Source of the DNA: Massilia sp. W12
Lineage (GTDB): Bacteria > Pseudomonadota > Gammaproteobacteria > Burkholderiales > Burkholderiaceae_D
Reading direction: 5' to 3'
DNA length: 64,000 bases
NCBI RefSeq assembly: GCF_037300705.1
Contig: NZ_CP147776.1
Location: forward strand, 248,001-312,000
The translations under genes were made by a program, and so were the position numbers. Below are positions 35,287 through 48,700 of this stretch, piece by piece; the stretch's first letter is position 1; each line of letters begins with the position of its first letter. The notes under the pieces are model-generated. The model was not told where the DNA came from. It saw only the letters and a program-made list of their open reading frames with translations, and did no database searches.

Positions 35287-35600
35287 CGCATGGAACACGC
35301 CGCCTCAGGCGCGGCGGCGTGTCAAACAAGGAGGCGGCGGCCAGGGCCGTCGTAGCGCCCAGTTTTTGCATGCGGAGTGTGTCAGATTGGTATCGTGAAT
35401 TGCGCGGGCGGCGGCAGTGCTGAAGGAAAGTTTGCCTGGCGCATAAATTACCCATGCGTATTTGATGCGCTGCTTGTGCAATTGCCTCACAGTAAAAAAA
35501 AGCGGCATGCCGCAGCATGCCGCAAACAACGACGGTCGGGGGAGGGGAGACCGCCGTATTCAGCCGCTTGGCAAGCAAGCGGCTGCCACACACAGATTGC
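35287..35600. other. Convergent intergenic region with hairpins
   Basis: ACACGCCGCC and GGCGGCGTGT (35295-35322) form a hairpin without a T run, just after DUF1501. The remaining bases hold the terminator of the minus-strand protease gene (35494-35523) and nothing that looks like a gene. Confidence 0.6.
35494..35523 (-). terminator. Rho-independent terminator of the metalloprotease gene
   Basis: On the minus strand GCGGCATGC, a TGCG loop and GCATGCCGC form a 9-bp perfect stem followed by eight T. It lies ~80 bases downstream of the protease stop codon. Confidence 0.9.
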
Positions 35601-38207
35601 TTACACGCCAGCGCGCATCAGCGGGGCTTTGAGCGCTTCGGCCAAGGTGGCCTGGCACTCCGCCAGATGGGCGCGCGCTTCTTTGCTGCTCATTTGCGCC
35701 GCTGCCGCACTGATGTCTTTGAGCAGGCTTTGCGCGGTCATGCGCTGCAGGCTGCGCGCATCAGCCGGCGTGCCGGGGGCCGGTTTCAGCAAGGCATTGG
35801 CGAGGCGCTTGAGATGTTCACGCTGCAAATTGCGACGCAAGGCGGGAATATCCTTGCCGCCCTTGAGTTCAGACCAGATCGCGTTTTGCAAAGTTTCATG
35901 CAGTTGCGCCAGGCTCAGCAGGTTTTTCGCATCCGCCACTTTTTCCGGCGAATCCAGCAAACGCAGCGCCACGCTGTCGCCCATTAATTGATCCAAGGCC
36001 CCGGCTTGCAGTTTCAAAATACTGCGCGAAAGCGAGATGTCGCCACGCTGGCCGCGATCTTCAAAATGATCCGGGGCCAGGCGCGCCGCCAGTTCCGGGG
36101 TGATGCGGAAGCTGTCTGCTTTGAACAGGTTGTTGGTCAGCAGCGCCAGCGCTTCGCGTTGCTGTTTGCCATCCACCGGCGTGAAAGTGGCGCGGCCGCC
36201 GGCGCGGTCGCGCAGGAAGGTCACGCCGCCCACATATTTCAGCAGCGACGGAATTGCGCGCGCGAACTGGTTAAAACCGAATTCATAGCTGCGGCGCAGC
36301 GTTTCATAGCTTTCCCCGCTCTTCAATTGCTTGCTTTGCAGGCGGTCCCACAATTCACGCGAATTGGTCAGGCGGCGCTTGAAATACCCCAGCGCATCCG
36401 TGCCCAGATCGAACACGTTGACATCCGGGTCTGCGGCCCAGGTGTAGGCATCCTCATCCGTGCCGTAGGCAAGTTGCGGCTCAGTCGAACGGGCGGCGAT
36501 TTTCGCCAGTTCTTCTTTTTCCTTGTCCGCCGGCAGCGGGCGATAGGCGTATTCAATCGCCCAGTAGTCGTAAGGGCCAAGGGTGGACATCACATATTCG
36601 CCTTGCGGCTCGCCCTTGGTGGCGATGTTGAAGGGGTTGTAATCCATCACCGAACCGGACATCCCGTTTTGTTTGGTGAAATTCGGATCCGACAATTGCT
36701 TCAAGCTGTAAATGGTGGAAGAGCGGAAGTTGTGGCGCAGGCCGAGCGTATGCCCGACTTCATGCATGATCACATCTTTCATATAGGCTTGCGCCAGCGC
36801 TTCAGCCTTCGGGCTGTCCATTTCCAACTCGCCGCGCGCTTCCAGCAGCCCCATGGCAAAGCCCATTTCATTCGCGGCGCCATGTGCATATTGGCAATGT
36901 TCCTGATGCTTGCCATGGCCATTCAAAGGCATGCTGTCTTCCGCGATAAAGCGGCGCGAACCGCGCGTGAAGACATCGGACATGCCGATATCCGCATCCA
37001 GAATTTCGCCGGTGCGCGGGTCGGCGTGCGACGGCCCGATGGCGAAGCCGACATCCGCGCCGACAAACCAGCGGATCGAAGCGTGGCTGGCGTCCATGGT
37101 GTCAAAATCGGCGTCATCCGCTTGCTGCTTGACCACGATGGCGTTCTTGAAGCCGATGCGCTCAAACGCTTTATTCCACTCCAGCACGCCTTCGGTGACT
37201 GATTTGCGATATTTGTGCGGAATGTTTTTATCCAGCCAATAAGTGATCGGGGTCACCGGCTCAGACAGCGCGGCTTGCGGATCTTTCTTTTCCAGACGCC
37301 AGCGCTTGACCATATGACGCGCCGCCTTCGGGCTCAGATCTTCGGTGTAGTCGTACTGGGTCATGACGAAATGGCCAACCCGGTCATCCGCGATACGCGC
37401 CGCCATCGGGCTGGCCGGCAGCGGACGGAAGCTGTAGTAGAAGCCGACAAACATGCTGCGCGGATCGGGCGTGGTGTGCGGCGGCGGCGGCAGCGCCACC
37501 GGCGGCGGGGTCAGCGGCGGGGCCGGAATGCGCGGCGTGGCGAAATGGGTGTTGACCAGGAAACCGGTCAAATCCTCGGCGCTGCGCACGCGGCTGAAGC
37601 TGGAGTTGCGCGCATCCGGCGCAAACGGCAGGCGGAATGCGTATTCCAGAATGGTGGAATAGCCCACCAGGTCGCCAAACAGCAGTTGCGAGGCATCGAT
37701 CAGGATGCCCTTGCTCTCCGGATGCGGGGCCGAGGCCACCGCCGCCGAGCCGATCAGGCTGTCAGAAAACGCCTGCGACACGGTGACGGCTTGCGGGGTG
37801 CCGGGTTTGGCGCTGAATTCGGTGTTTTTCGCCAGCAATTGCACGGTGTTGCCGATTTTTTTGAAACTCACCACATGCGAGGGGCCCATCTGGCTGGAGT
37901 ACAGGCGGCGTTCGCCGATGCTGTGCGGCACGTTGGCGCTGAAGAAAAACGGCTTGTCGAATTGCTCGGGGCGGATCTCAATCCAGACTTTTTCGTCTTT
38001 CTGATACACATTGAAAAAGCCTTTTTGCTCTTTGGCGTCTTTGATGACATCTTTGAACGGCTTGGCTTCGCCGGGGGCTGGCGGGCGCGCTGCAGCGGCG
38101 GGAGCGGCGGCGCCAGCCGCCGGGGCCGGACTTTCCTGGGCGTGAGCGGCGAATGCGAGACAGAAGCTGGCGGCAAGCGCCGACAAAGCAAATTGTGAAT
38201 TTTTCAT
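35601..38207 (-). CDS. Large zinc-dependent metalloprotease (DUF5117 type)
   Basis: This 868-residue exported protein has the signal peptide ALSALAASFCLAFAAHA followed by an Ala/Pro-rich linker. FKDVIKDAKEQKGFFNVYQK and EIRPEQFDKPFFFSANV are the DUF5118/5117 part. The catalytic centre HEVGHTLGLRHNF (HExxHxxGxxH) lies near residue 480, a gluzincin/metzincin-like site. SVMDYNPFNIA follows as the Met-turn region. The C-terminal ~200 residues are helical. These proteins are found in many environmental bacteria; the substrate is unknown. It stands alone with its own terminator. Confidence 0.88.
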   Translation of the reverse strand: MKNSQFALSALAASFCLAFAAHAQESPAPAAGAAAPAAAARPPAPGEAKPFKDVIKDAKEQKGFFNVYQKDEKVWIEIRPEQFDKPFFFSANVPHSIGERRLYSSQMGPSHVVSFKKIGNTVQLLAKNTEFSAKPGTPQAVTVSQAFSDSLIGSAAVASAPHPESKGILIDASQLLFGDLVGYSTILEYAFRLPFAPDARNSSFSRVRSAEDLTGFLVNTHFATPRIPAPPLTPPPVALPPPPHTTPDPRSMFVGFYYSFRPLPASPMAARIADDRVGHFVMTQYDYTEDLSPKAARHMVKRWRLEKKDPQAALSEPVTPITYWLDKNIPHKYRKSVTEGVLEWNKAFERIGFKNAIVVKQQADDADFDTMDASHASIRWFVGADVGFAIGPSHADPRTGEILDADIGMSDVFTRGSRRFIAEDSMPLNGHGKHQEHCQYAHGAANEMGFAMGLLEARGELEMDSPKAEALAQAYMKDVIMHEVGHTLGLRHNFRSSTIYSLKQLSDPNFTKQNGMSGSVMDYNPFNIATKGEPQGEYVMSTLGPYDYWAIEYAYRPLPADKEKEELAKIAARSTEPQLAYGTDEDAYTWAADPDVNVFDLGTDALGYFKRRLTNSRELWDRLQSKQLKSGESYETLRRSYEFGFNQFARAIPSLLKYVGGVTFLRDRAGGRATFTPVDGKQQREALALLTNNLFKADSFRITPELAARLAPDHFEDRGQRGDISLSRSILKLQAGALDQLMGDSVALRLLDSPEKVADAKNLLSLAQLHETLQNAIWSELKGGKDIPALRRNLQREHLKRLANALLKPAPGTPADARSLQRMTAQSLLKDISAAAAQMSSKEARAHLAECQATLAEALKAPLMRAGV

Positions 38208-38407
38208 TGTTATCCGAATTTTATGTGATGCCAGGACGCACCGCAGTCGGTGTGTAGGCCCCTCTGTTTAGTGTATGCTTGACCCTGTCGCTGGCGGACA
38301 GAGGCAGGCGCCTCTTTTATCCGGCAGTATGCAGCCGGTATGGTCGGCTATGATGGCGCTTTGGCGGCAAAGTTCCGTGCGGCAAGCACGGCAAACAGGG
38401 AGGGCGG

Positions 38408-41400
38408 ATGGAAATCTTCGTGACTGACGAAGAATTGGCGGCCTGTGAGACCCGCGTGAAATTGGCCCAAGAGACGCCAGGTGAATTATTACCGCCCTTG
38501 ATCGACTTGATCTGGCTGATCCGGCAGCGCGACAGCCAAAGAGCGCAAAACCTGGCGCTGCAAGCGGCCCAACTGCTGGACGCCTGCCAGGCCGATGACC
38601 GCCAGGCGCAGTCCTGGCGCGCGCGTCTGCAGCTGGTGCGCGCCGAAAGCTTGTGGCTGGGCGCGCAACTGGTGCGCGCACACAGTGAGGCGGATGAGGC
38701 GCTGCAGGTTTTTTACGAAACCAACGACGCGCTGGGCGAGGCCGACGCCCATTGGCTGCTGGCGTATATCTGCTCTGAACAGGGCATGATTGATGATTTC
38801 AATTCCCATATGCAACAAGTGTCGGTGGCGGCGTTGCGCGCCGGCGACACCATGCGCGCGGAAATGGCGCGCGCCTTGCGCGCTTCCTGGGCGGTGTTGC
38901 GCGACCTGCCAAGCGCACAGGAAATCTGGGCGCAGGAATTCCCGCAGGAGCTGGACGGCCTGCCGCCGGCGCTGGCGGCCTGTATCGCCGATTATCAATT
39001 CACCGCTGCCTCGATCAAGGGCGATTTCGGGCGCGCCATCAGTTATGGCATGCAAGTCCATCATCTGTCGCTGCAAACCGGGCAGATCCGCACCGCGATT
39101 ATTTCCGCCACCAACACCGGCGACAGTTTCAATAATTTAAATGACCACGAAAGCGCGCTGGAGTGGATGCAAACCGGGCTGGATCTGGCGCGCCGCACCG
39201 GCTGGCCGGCGCGCATCGGCGGTTGCTTGAATCAGACTGCGGAAACGCTGCGCAAACTGGGGCGGCTGGAAGCGGCGGAAAGCATGCAAACCCAGGCTTT
39301 GTCGATTCTTTCCACCATGCCCGGCTCGCGCAGTTATGCGCTGGCATTGAACTATGCCGGGCAACTCGCGCTGGATCGTAAAAACTGGCAGGGCGCACAT
39401 GAATATTTTTGCCAATTGCTGACCCGCGCCACCGCGCTCTCGCAGCGCGATTTTATTTGTGAAGCCTGGCGCGGTCAGGCCCGCGCGCTGTCACATCTGG
39501 CGCGGCCTGAAGACGCCTTGAAGGCGGCGCGCGAAGCGCTGGCGATTGCGCGCCAGCAAAATGCGGCGATGCGTCAGGTGCTCGCATTGTGGGGCATGGC
39601 GGAATTGCATGCGGCCTGGCCTTTGCCGCCGGATGAGCCGATCAGCGCGCCCAGTCCGGCCTTGCACTATTTGCAACTGGCCTTGCAAGACGCCGCCAAA
39701 ATCGACGGCTTTTTGCCGCCGGCGGAACTGTATGAGGATCTGGGGCGGGCCTGGGCTGCCGTCGGCGCGTGGAAAGAAGCATATGAAGCCGGCTTGCTGG
39801 CGATTCAAGCGCGCCAGAAAATGCAAAGCCAGTACGCCAGCAAACGCGCGCTGGCGATTCAGATACGGCAGCAGACCGAGCGCGAGCGCACCGAAAGCGT
39901 GCACCACAAGCAATTGGCGCAAGCCGAGGCGCGCCGCGCCGAAGTGCTGCAGCAAACCAACGCCACCCTGGCCAATCTGGGCGCGATCGGACAGGAAATC
40001 ACGGCCCAGCTGAATTTGAATGCGGTGCTCGATGCGCTCAACCGCCATGTGCACAGCCTGCTGGACGCCACCGCATTCGCGATTTATCTGATGGAGCCGG
40101 ATGGCGAACGCTTGGTCAGCGCAATTGATATTGAAGCCGGCGAAACCCTGGCCGCCTCGATTTTGCAATTAAGCCATCCCACTTCGCTCACCGTGCGCTG
40201 TGTGCGCGAGCGCAGCGAGATTTTGATTGACGCCGACAGCATGCAGGAAACCCATATTCCGGGCACCCTGATTTGCCTGTCCGCCCTGTTTGCGCCGCTG
40301 ATGGTGGGCGAACGCGTGCTGGGCGTGATGACGATTCAATCACCGCGCCGGCATGCTTATGGCGAACGGGAACGCATGATTTTCCGCAGCCTGTGCGCAT
40401 ACGGCGCGATTGCGCTCGACAATGCGCACGCGTATCAGCAATTGGCCGATACGCTGGACGCTCTGCGCCAGACCGAAAGCAAATTGATGGCGCAAGAGCG
40501 GCAAGTGCGCCAGCACGCGGAAAAGCTGTCGCAAGCCAATCGCGCGCTGCAGGAAAATGCCGAAAAACTGCGCCAGGCCAAGCAAAAAGCGGAAGAGGCT
40601 ACCCGCCTCAAATCGGAATTCCTGGCGAATATGAGCCATGAGATCCGCACCCCGATGAATGCGGTGATCGGCATGGCGCATCTGGCCCTGCGCACCGGCC
40701 TGACCCCCAAGCAACAGGATTATCTGAACAAAATCCACACCGCCGGCCTGTCCCTGCTGGGGATTATTAACGACATTCTGGATTTTTCCAAAATCGAAGC
40801 CGGCCATCTGGAAATCGACGCCAGCCCGTTTTCGCTCGACGACGTGCTGGCCAATGTGGCCAGCGTATCAAGCCAGAAAGCGGCGGAAAAAGGCTTGGAA
40901 TATCTGTTTGACGTGGCCCCGGATGTGGTGCGCCAATTGCAGGGCGATCCCTTGCGGCTGGGACAGGTGCTGATCAATTTGACGAATAACGCGATCAAAT
41001 TCACGCACAGCGGCGAAGTGCGCCTGGCGATCCGGCAGCGCAGCCGCAGTGAAGACCGGGTGGAATTGCAATTTGTGGTGCATGACACCGGAATCGGCAT
41101 GAGCAGCGAGCAATTGGCGCGTCTGTTTCAGCCATTCTCCCAGGCCGATGGCTCGACCACGCGCAAATATGGCGGCACCGGGCTGGGTTTGTCGATTTCC
41201 CAGCATCTGGTGCAATTAATGGGCGGCATGATCAGCGTGCGCAGCACGCCGGGACGCGGCTCCAGTTTTGAATTCACCCTGCGCTTTGCCGTCAGCGGCA
41301 GTCAGCTGCGGGTCTTGCCGGCAGGCTTAGCCGGCTTGCGTGCGCTGGTGGTGGATGATAATGAAGCGGCGCGCGAAATTCTGTGCCAGAACCTGCAAGC

Positions 41401-42739
41401 CATGCTGGGACAGGCCGATGCGGTGGAAGACGCCGAGAGCGCCTTGCTGGCGCTGGCGCGCGCCGATCAGTCCGGCCAGCCATATGACCTGGTGTTGACC
41501 GATTACCGTTTGCGCGACCAGGACGGGATTGCGCTGGCGCGCGAGATCCGCGAAGACCAAAGTTTGCAGCGCAAGCCGGAAGTGATGCTGGTGACGGCTT
41601 TCGGGCGCGAAGAAGTGCAGGGCGAAGCGGAAGCCGCCGGCGTGGCCGCCTGCATTTTCAAGCCGCTCAATTTCTCACTCTTGCAACAGGCCTTGGCCTC
41701 GGTGTTTGCGCCGCACCAGCGCGGGGCGAATCACCCGGCCCCGGCGCGCCTGGCCCCGGCCAGCGTCTTGCTGGCGGAAGACAATGAAATCAATCAGCAA
41801 ATCGCCGTCGAACTGCTCGAAGGCATGGGCTTGAGCACGGTGCTGGCGAATAATGGCAAAGAAGCGCTGGAAAAATTGCGCGCCGCCGGGCCGCACGCTT
41901 TCAAACTGGTCTTGATGGATTTGGAAATGCCGGAAATGGACGGCCACGCCGCCACCCTGGCGATCCGGCGCGACCCCGAATACAGCGCGCTGCCCATCAT
42001 CGCCATGACCGCGCATGCGCTGACCGAAGTGCGCGAGCGCTGTTTGCAAGAGGGCATGCAAGACTATTTATCCAAGCCGGTGGATCCGGAACAACTCTAC
42101 GCCACCCTGGCGCGCTGGCTGTCAGCCGCACCGCTCAGTCTGCCGCAGAGCGCGCCGGCGCCGCACTGCGCGCAAGATTTGCCGGACTTGCCAGGGTTCG
42201 ATCGCCAGGCCGGTTTGCAGCAAGTCGGCGGCAATCAAAAACTGTATCGTCAATTATTGCGCCGCTTCGCTGACAGCCATCAGGGCACGATGGCGCAACT
42301 CGGCATGCTGTTCGCCGCCGGCCAGTTAAGCCAGGTGCGCAGCCTGTTGCACAGCCTGCGCGGGGTGGCGGCGAATCTGGGCGCCTTGCAAGTGGCGCAA
42401 GCCGCCGGCGTGCTGGAGCATAGTCTGGAAGACCCCTCACATCTGGAAGGCAGCGGCGGCTTGATGCGCCAATTGCGCGAAGCCATGCAGCAGGCGCTGC
42501 AGGGGTTGGCCAATCTGCCGCCCGAAGCCTGTGAATGCGACCCGCAACAAGCGCGTGTGGAAATGTTGCGCCTGCTGCACGAAGGCAGCAGCGATGCGCT
42601 GGCCTGCTTTGAACGCCTGCGCCCGCAACTGGCGCAGATCATGGAGCACACGCATTTGAGCCAATGCGCGCAAATGTTGCGCAGCTACCGCTTTGAAGAT
42701 GCGGCGCGTTTGCTTGGCCCGGACCGGGAATGCGCATGA
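38408..42739 (+). CDS. Cytoplasmic hybrid histidine kinase (TPR-GAF-HK-REC-REC-Hpt)
   Basis: The product has 1443 residues without membrane segments. Residues ~1-480 are TPR-like helical repeats; a coiled coil and GAF domain (~545-690) follow. The phosphoacceptor is His744 in [20 protein letters not shown]. HATPase boxes are [16 protein letters not shown] and GGTGLGLSI. The first receiver has Asp in [11 protein letters not shown] (~1030), and the second, [12 protein letters not shown], has Asp in [11 protein letters not shown] (~1167). An Hpt domain with [14 protein letters not shown] (~1311) ends the phosphorelay. GGGAGG lies before the ATG. The stop overlaps the next gene's start in ATGA, so the two are co-translated, and their C-terminal halves are close paralogues. 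Confidence 0.9.
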   Translation: MEIFVTDEELAACETRVKLAQETPGELLPPLIDLIWLIRQRDSQRAQNLALQAAQLLDACQADDRQAQSWRARLQLVRAESLWLGAQLVRAHSEADEALQVFYETNDALGEADAHWLLAYICSEQGMIDDFNSHMQQVSVAALRAGDTMRAEMARALRASWAVLRDLPSAQEIWAQEFPQELDGLPPALAACIADYQFTAASIKGDFGRAISYGMQVHHLSLQTGQIRTAIISATNTGDSFNNLNDHESALEWMQTGLDLARRTGWPARIGGCLNQTAETLRKLGRLEAAESMQTQALSILSTMPGSRSYALALNYAGQLALDRKNWQGAHEYFCQLLTRATALSQRDFICEAWRGQARALSHLARPEDALKAAREALAIARQQNAAMRQVLALWGMAELHAAWPLPPDEPISAPSPALHYLQLALQDAAKIDGFLPPAELYEDLGRAWAAVGAWKEAYEAGLLAIQARQKMQSQYASKRALAIQIRQQTERERTESVHHKQLAQAEARRAEVLQQTNATLANLGAIGQEITAQLNLNAVLDALNRHVHSLLDATAFAIYLMEPDGERLVSAIDIEAGETLAASILQLSHPTSLTVRCVRERSEILIDADSMQETHIPGTLICLSALFAPLMVGERVLGVMTIQSPRRHAYGERERMIFRSLCAYGAIALDNAHAYQQLADTLDALRQTESKLMAQERQVRQHAEKLSQANRALQENAEKLRQAKQKAEEATRLKSEFLANMSHEIRTPMNAVIGMAHLALRTGLTPKQQDYLNKIHTAGLSLLGIINDILDFSKIEAGHLEIDASPFSLDDVLANVASVSSQKAAEKGLEYLFDVAPDVVRQLQGDPLRLGQVLINLTNNAIKFTHSGEVRLAIRQRSRSEDRVELQFVVHDTGIGMSSEQLARLFQPFSQADGSTTRKYGGTGLGLSISQHLVQLMGGMISVRSTPGRGSSFEFTLRFAVSGSQLRVLPAGLAGLRALVVDDNEAAREILCQNLQAMLGQADAVEDAESALLALARADQSGQPYDLVLTDYRLRDQDGIALAREIREDQSLQRKPEVMLVTAFGREEVQGEAEAAGVAACIFKPLNFSLLQQALASVFAPHQRGANHPAPARLAPASVLLAEDNEINQQIAVELLEGMGLSTVLANNGKEALEKLRAAGPHAFKLVLMDLEMPEMDGHAATLAIRRDPEYSALPIIAMTAHALTEVRERCLQEGMQDYLSKPVDPEQLYATLARWLSAAPLSLPQSAPAPHCAQDLPDLPGFDRQAGLQQVGGNQKLYRQLLRRFADSHQGTMAQLGMLFAAGQLSQVRSLLHSLRGVAANLGALQVAQAAGVLEHSLEDPSHLEGSGGLMRQLREAMQQALQGLANLPPEACECDPQQARVEMLRLLHEGSSDALACFERLRPQLAQIMEHTHLSQCAQMLRSYRFEDAARLLGPDRECA

Positions 42740-45700
42740 GCGCCGAATACACGCTTTTGCAAGTCTTGGCGGAAGAGGGCGGCGTGCGTCTTCTGCGCGC
42801 GCTCGGCAATGACGCCGCACAGCAGCCGATTAATACCGTGCTGCTGTTGCAAGACCGCAATAGCGGCGATGCGCTGCTGCAAATCGATCAATTGCGCCAG
42901 CAGATCGGCTTATGCGCCGGCTTGCCGGAAAAAAGCGTCGCCCTGCCGCGCGCCGTCTGCCTGTATGAAGGCGCGCCCACGCTGGTGTTGCAAGACCCCG
43001 GTCTGCCGACCCTGGAATCCCTGCTGCAAGAAGCGCTGCCATTGGAACAGTCATTACGCATCGCCTGCGGCATCGCCAAAGCATTGCGCAGCGTGCATCA
43101 GGCTGACATCGTGCACAAAAGCCTGTGTCCGGCGCATATTCTGGTGGATCAGCGCAGCGGCCAGGCCTGTCTGCTCGGCTTTCACCTGGCCAGCCGCCTG
43201 CCGCGCGAACGGCAGGAATATTTACCGCTGCAGGAATTGCCCGGCAATTTCGCGTATATGGCGCCGGAGCAAAGCGGACGCATGAACCGCTGCATTGATG
43301 CGCGCAGCGACTTATATGCCCTGGGCGTGATTTTTTACCGCATGTTGAGCGGCAGCCTGCCGTTTGAAGCCGGCGATGCGCTGGAATGGGTGCATTGCCA
43401 TGTCGCGCGCAGCCCCGTGCCGCCGCATAAACGGCAAGCCGTGTTGCCGCTGGCGCTTTCGCAAATCGTCATGAAATTGCTGGAAAAAGACGCCCAGCAA
43501 CGCTACCAGAGCGCAGCCGGACTGTTATACGACTTGCGCCGCTGCCTGCAAGAGTGGCAGACGCGCGGCGCGATTCCAATGTTTGCGCCGGGACAGCACG
43601 ATGCGCCGCTGCGGCTGTGCGTGGCGGAAAATCTGGTTGGCCGGCAGCAGCAAAGCCGCCAGCTGCAGCAATCCCTGCAGCGCGTCTTAAACAGCGGCAA
43701 CCCCGAGCTGTTGCTCGTCTCAGGCAGTTCGGGCAGCGGCAAATCTTCCTTGATCAATGAATTGCACAAAGTCGCGCTGCAACCGCGCGTCTGGTTTTTG
43801 GAAGGCAAATTCGAGCAATTCCAGCGCAGCATTCCGTATGCGATTCTGGGACAGGCGTTCAGCGTGCTGGTGCGCCAATTGCTGTGCATGAGCGAAGACG
43901 AGGTGCAGCACTACCGCCTGCAATTGCAACAAAGACTTGGATCGAACCTGGGCCTGATGCTGGAGCTGGCGCCGGAACTGCGCTTTATTTGCGGCGAACT
44001 GCCGGCCCCGCCGGCCTTGCCGCCGGTGGAAGCGGAAAACCGCTTTCAAAATGTGTTCCGCCAGTTTTTAAGCGTTTTTGCCACCCCGCACCATCCCTTG
44101 CTGCTGTTTTTGGATGATTTGCAATGGGTCGATGGCGCCACCCTGAAATTGCTGGCCGACATCGTGGCCCACAATACGCCGCGCCATGTGCTGCTGATCG
44201 GCGCGTTTCGCGAAGAAGAGGCCGGGCCGGCCCATCCGCTCAGTCTGACCTTGGCGCGCATGCGCCATGCGCGCCGCCAGGGCGCCCGCCTGAGCCATGT
44301 GCGCCTAAGCCCGCTCAGCTTGCAAGAAGTGCAGGAACTCATCGCCGCCAGCCTGCATTGCCCGCACAACGCATGCGCCCCGCTGGCGCAACTGGTGTAT
44401 GGCAAAAGCGCCGGCAATCCGTATTTCACGATTGAATTTTTGCGCACCCTGGACGAAGAAAAGCTCCTGTATTACGAAGCTGAACTGGCCTGCTGGCGCT
44501 GGGATCTGAGCGCAATTGAGCAACGCTATCCGCCGCCGCGCAATGTGGATGAAGCGGCCGGCGCGCGCCAATTATTGAGTGAAAAACTGGCGCGCCTGGG
44601 GCCGCCGCAAGCGCGCCTGCTGGCGCTGGCCGCCTGCATTGGCCATCAAGTCCCGCATGCCCTGCTGGCGCGATTGAGCGGCATGAGCCTGGAGCGCGTG
44701 CGCCATTGCGCGCAGGCGCTGGAGCAGGCCGGTTTGCTGCTGCGCCAGCGCAATCAGTATGTGTTTGCGCATGACCGCGTGCAAGAGGCGGCGGTGCAAT
44801 TATTATCGCCGCAGGAATTGCCCGGCCTGCACTTGCAAATCGGACGCCTCCTGGCCGGCGCCGGCAGCACGCAGCAAATCGAAGAAGAAATCTTCCACAT
44901 CGTCAACCACTGCAATGCCGGCTTGGAGCTGGTCAGCGCGGAACAGGAAAAAAGACTGTTATGCCAGCTCAATTTCCTGGCTGGCAAAAAAGCGCGCGAC
45001 GCCATCGCCTACGCCGCCGCCGTCGATTATCTGCGCCTGGCCGCCAGTCTGATGCCGCCTGATCCATGGAGCCAGGCGTATGACGATCAGATGGCGCTTT
45101 TATTCCTGCGCTGCGAATGTGAATACCAGCTCGGCCACACCGGGCTGGTGGAACAGTTTTTCCATGAGATGCACGCGCATGCGCCCGACCGCTTGCAGCG
45201 GGTGCGCATCGCCACCTTGCGCGTCAAGCTGTACCAGCTCTCGGCGCGCTTTGCCGAAGCGCTGCAAGTCGCCTTGCAAATCCTGCAGGAATTTGAGATT
45301 GGCTGCATGGCGGGACAGGATAGCGTGCTCGCCCAGGCGCTCGCGCACGAACAGGCCGCGCTGGACGCGCAACTGGCCGATTGCGATATCGCCAGCCTGG
45401 CCGCCTTGCCGCAAATGCAGGATGAGGAAATCCGCATGGTGCTGGAATTGCTGGCGGAAGTGCGCGCCATCGCCTGGAACGTCAGCCCCATGCTGTATCA
45501 ATATTTGAGCGTGAAAGCGATGGCCCTGCTGCTGCAATACGGCAACAGCGAAGCCGGTTGTTCAGCCTATATGGGATATGGCATTTTACTGGTGCAGCGC
45601 GGCCAGATTGAGCAGGCGGTGGCGCTGGCGGATATGGCGCTGGCGCTGTATCAGCGCTATCCGGAACAAGTGCGCAGCGGACGCCTGCTGTTTACCCACG

Positions 45701-48700
45701 GCGCATTTTTCAGCAGCTGGCGCAAACCGCTGGCCAACAGCATCGAGCTGCTGGAGCAAGCCTATATCCGCTGCATGGAAGCCGGGAATATGGCGATGGC
45801 CGGCTATTGTGCGCCGCATATCCTGGTGATGCTGCTGGAACAAACCGATAACCTGGAACACTGCCGCCAGATCTGCGAAAAATACATCGCATCGGAAAAA
45901 CACAATCAAAGCCGCTGGCCCGACCGCCTGCTGCGCATGTACCGCCAATTATGCAAAGCGCTGGCCGGCGCCACTGACAGCCCGGGCGGCTTGGATGATG
46001 CGCAATATGACAGCCAGCGCGCGCTGCGCGAATTCACCGAAGCCGCCTACGGCCCCGGACTGACCTTGTTTTATCTGGTGCAGCAGGTTTTGCATTATCA
46101 CTTCGGGCGCTATCAGCAATCGCTGGAAGCGGCGCGCCAGGCGGCGCAAGGCATGCATTTTTTACGCGCCACTTATTCAGAAACCACCCATTATTCCTAT
46201 CTGGCGCTGGCTTTGTGCGCCTGCCAGGAGCAGCGCGGGACAGATCCGCAAACGCTGGCGCAATTGCATGAGATTGAAGCGCGCCTGGGCGTCTGGGCGC
46301 AACACTGTCCGCACAATTTCCAAGCCCGCCACCTGCTGCTGCAAGCTGAAATCGCACGCCTGGAAGGGCGTCAACTGCCCGCCATGCGCGCCTATGACGC
46401 CGCGATTGACGCCGCGCAAAGCGCTAAATTTCATGTGGTGGAAGCGCTGACGTATGAGCGGGCGGCGGTGTATTACCACCAGCTTGATCACGAAAAAATC
46501 GCCCACAATTATTTGCGCGAAGCACGCGCCGCCTGGCAGCATCTGGGCGCGGATGGCAAGGTGCGCGAATTGGGCGCGCGCTTTCCCTGGCTGGAGGCGC
46601 GCGCCGCCCTGAGCGCGCAACAAGCCGCCGGCACCGCTGCCGGCACCCGCTTAGCCCAGCTCGATATGCTGTCTGTGCTGAAAGCATCGCAAGTGGTGTC
46701 CGGCGTGATGGAATTGGACGCGCTGATTCAATCCCTGCTCAAAATCGTGCTGGAAAACGCCGGAGCCGGGCGCGGCCTGCTGATTTTGCCGCAGGCCGGC
46801 AGCTGTCAGATTGTGGCCGAAGCCAGCACCACGCAAGAAGGACTGAGCGTACAGAACCTGCATTTGCCGCTGCAGCAAAGCGATAAATTGCCGCTCAGCC
46901 TGATTCAATATGTGATGCGCACCAGTGAACGCGTGTTGCTTGATGACGCCTCGGAACACAGCCAGTTTTCCGAAGACAGTTATTTGTACCGCATGCGTCC
47001 CAAATCTGTGCTCTGCCTGCCCCTGCTCAAACAAATGAAGCTGGTCGGCCTGCTGTATCTGGAAAACCGTTTGACTCCCGGCGTGTTCACCCCGGGCCGG
47101 CTGGAAGTGCTGGAACTGCTCGCCTCACAAGCCGCCATCTCGATTGAAAACGCCACCCTGTACCGCAATCTGCAACTCGAAAACGCCGACCGCAAACGCG
47201 CCGAAGCCGCCTTGCAGGAACACCGCGACCAGCTGGAAGTGACCATACACGAGCGCACCCTGGAAATGCTGCGGCAAAAGCAGGAAGTCGAACAGCAAAA
47301 AGAATCAGTCGAATTGGCGCACAAAAATATTTCGGTAATGTCGGAAATCGGCCGCGAACTGACCGCCAGCCTGCATCGCGCCGATATCGTCAAAACCCTG
47401 TACCGCCATGTGAATGACTTGATGGAAGCCTCGAATTTCGTGGTCGGCTTTGTGCAGGAAGAACAAAACCGCCTCGAATTTCCTTTCAATATCCACCTCG
47501 GCAATTTTCTGCCGGCCTACAGCTGCAGCATGGAAGATGATTTGCCGGCGGTCTGGTGCGTGCGTGAGCGCGGCGTGGTGTTTGTGAATGACATCGAACA
47601 GGAAGCCAAGCTGTATGTGCGCGACCCGGAAGCGGCCTGGCAGCGCGCGCAAAAACTCGGCGTGCGCTCGATGCCGCAAGCCCTGCTGCTGGTGCCGATG
47701 GTGTTGCAAGAACGGGTGCTGGGCATGATCGGGGTGCAGAGCTACAGCAAGCATGTGTACCGCCGCATCCATATCGATATGCTGCAAACCCTGTCCGCCT
47801 ATGCCGCCGTGGCGCTGGATAACGCCCTGGCGTATTCGCAAGTCGAGCAGGCGCTGGCGGCTTTACGCGAAACCGAAGCGCAATTGCGCTTGCAGGAACA
47901 GCAAGTGCGGCAACAGACCGGCGAACTGGCGCGCGCCAATAAAACCCTGCAGGAAAACGAAGAGCGCTTGCGCCAGGCCAAACAAAAAGCGGAAGACGCA
48001 ACCCGCCTGAAATCGGAATTCCTGGCCAATATGAGCCACGAGATCCGCACCCCGATGAATGCGATTATCGGCATGGCGCATCTGGCCCTGCGCACCGAAC
48101 TCAATCCCAAGCAACAGGATTATTTAGGCAAAATTCATCGCGCCGGCCTGTCCCTGCTGGGAATCATTAACGACATTCTGGATTTTTCCAAAATCGAAGC
48201 GGGCCGCCTGGAAATCGAGCAAACCGGGTTTGAACTCGATGATGTGCTGGCGAATGTGGCCAGCGTCACCAGCCAGCGCGCCGGTGAAAAAGGCCTCAGC
48301 TATCTGTTTCATATCGAACGCCATGTGCCGCAGCGGCTGCAGGGCGATCCCTTACGTTTGGGACAGGTATTGATTAATCTGGTAAACAATGCGATCAAAT
48401 TCACCGAGCGCGGCGAAGTCTGGCTGGAAGTGCGCATGAGCGGACTGGCGGCGGCGGCGCAGCAGCAGGCCGGCCAGGTCTTGCAGCTGCGCTTTGCGGT
48501 GCGCGACACCGGGATTGGCATCAGCGCGGAACAACAGGCGCGCCTGTTCCAAGCCTTTTCCCAGGCCGACGGTTCAACCACCCGCAAATATGGCGGCACC
48601 GGCTTGGGTTTGTCGATTTCGCGCCATCTGGTGCAATTAATGGGCGGCAGCATCGGCGTGCAAAGCAATCCCGGCCATGGTTCGACCTTTTATTTCACCT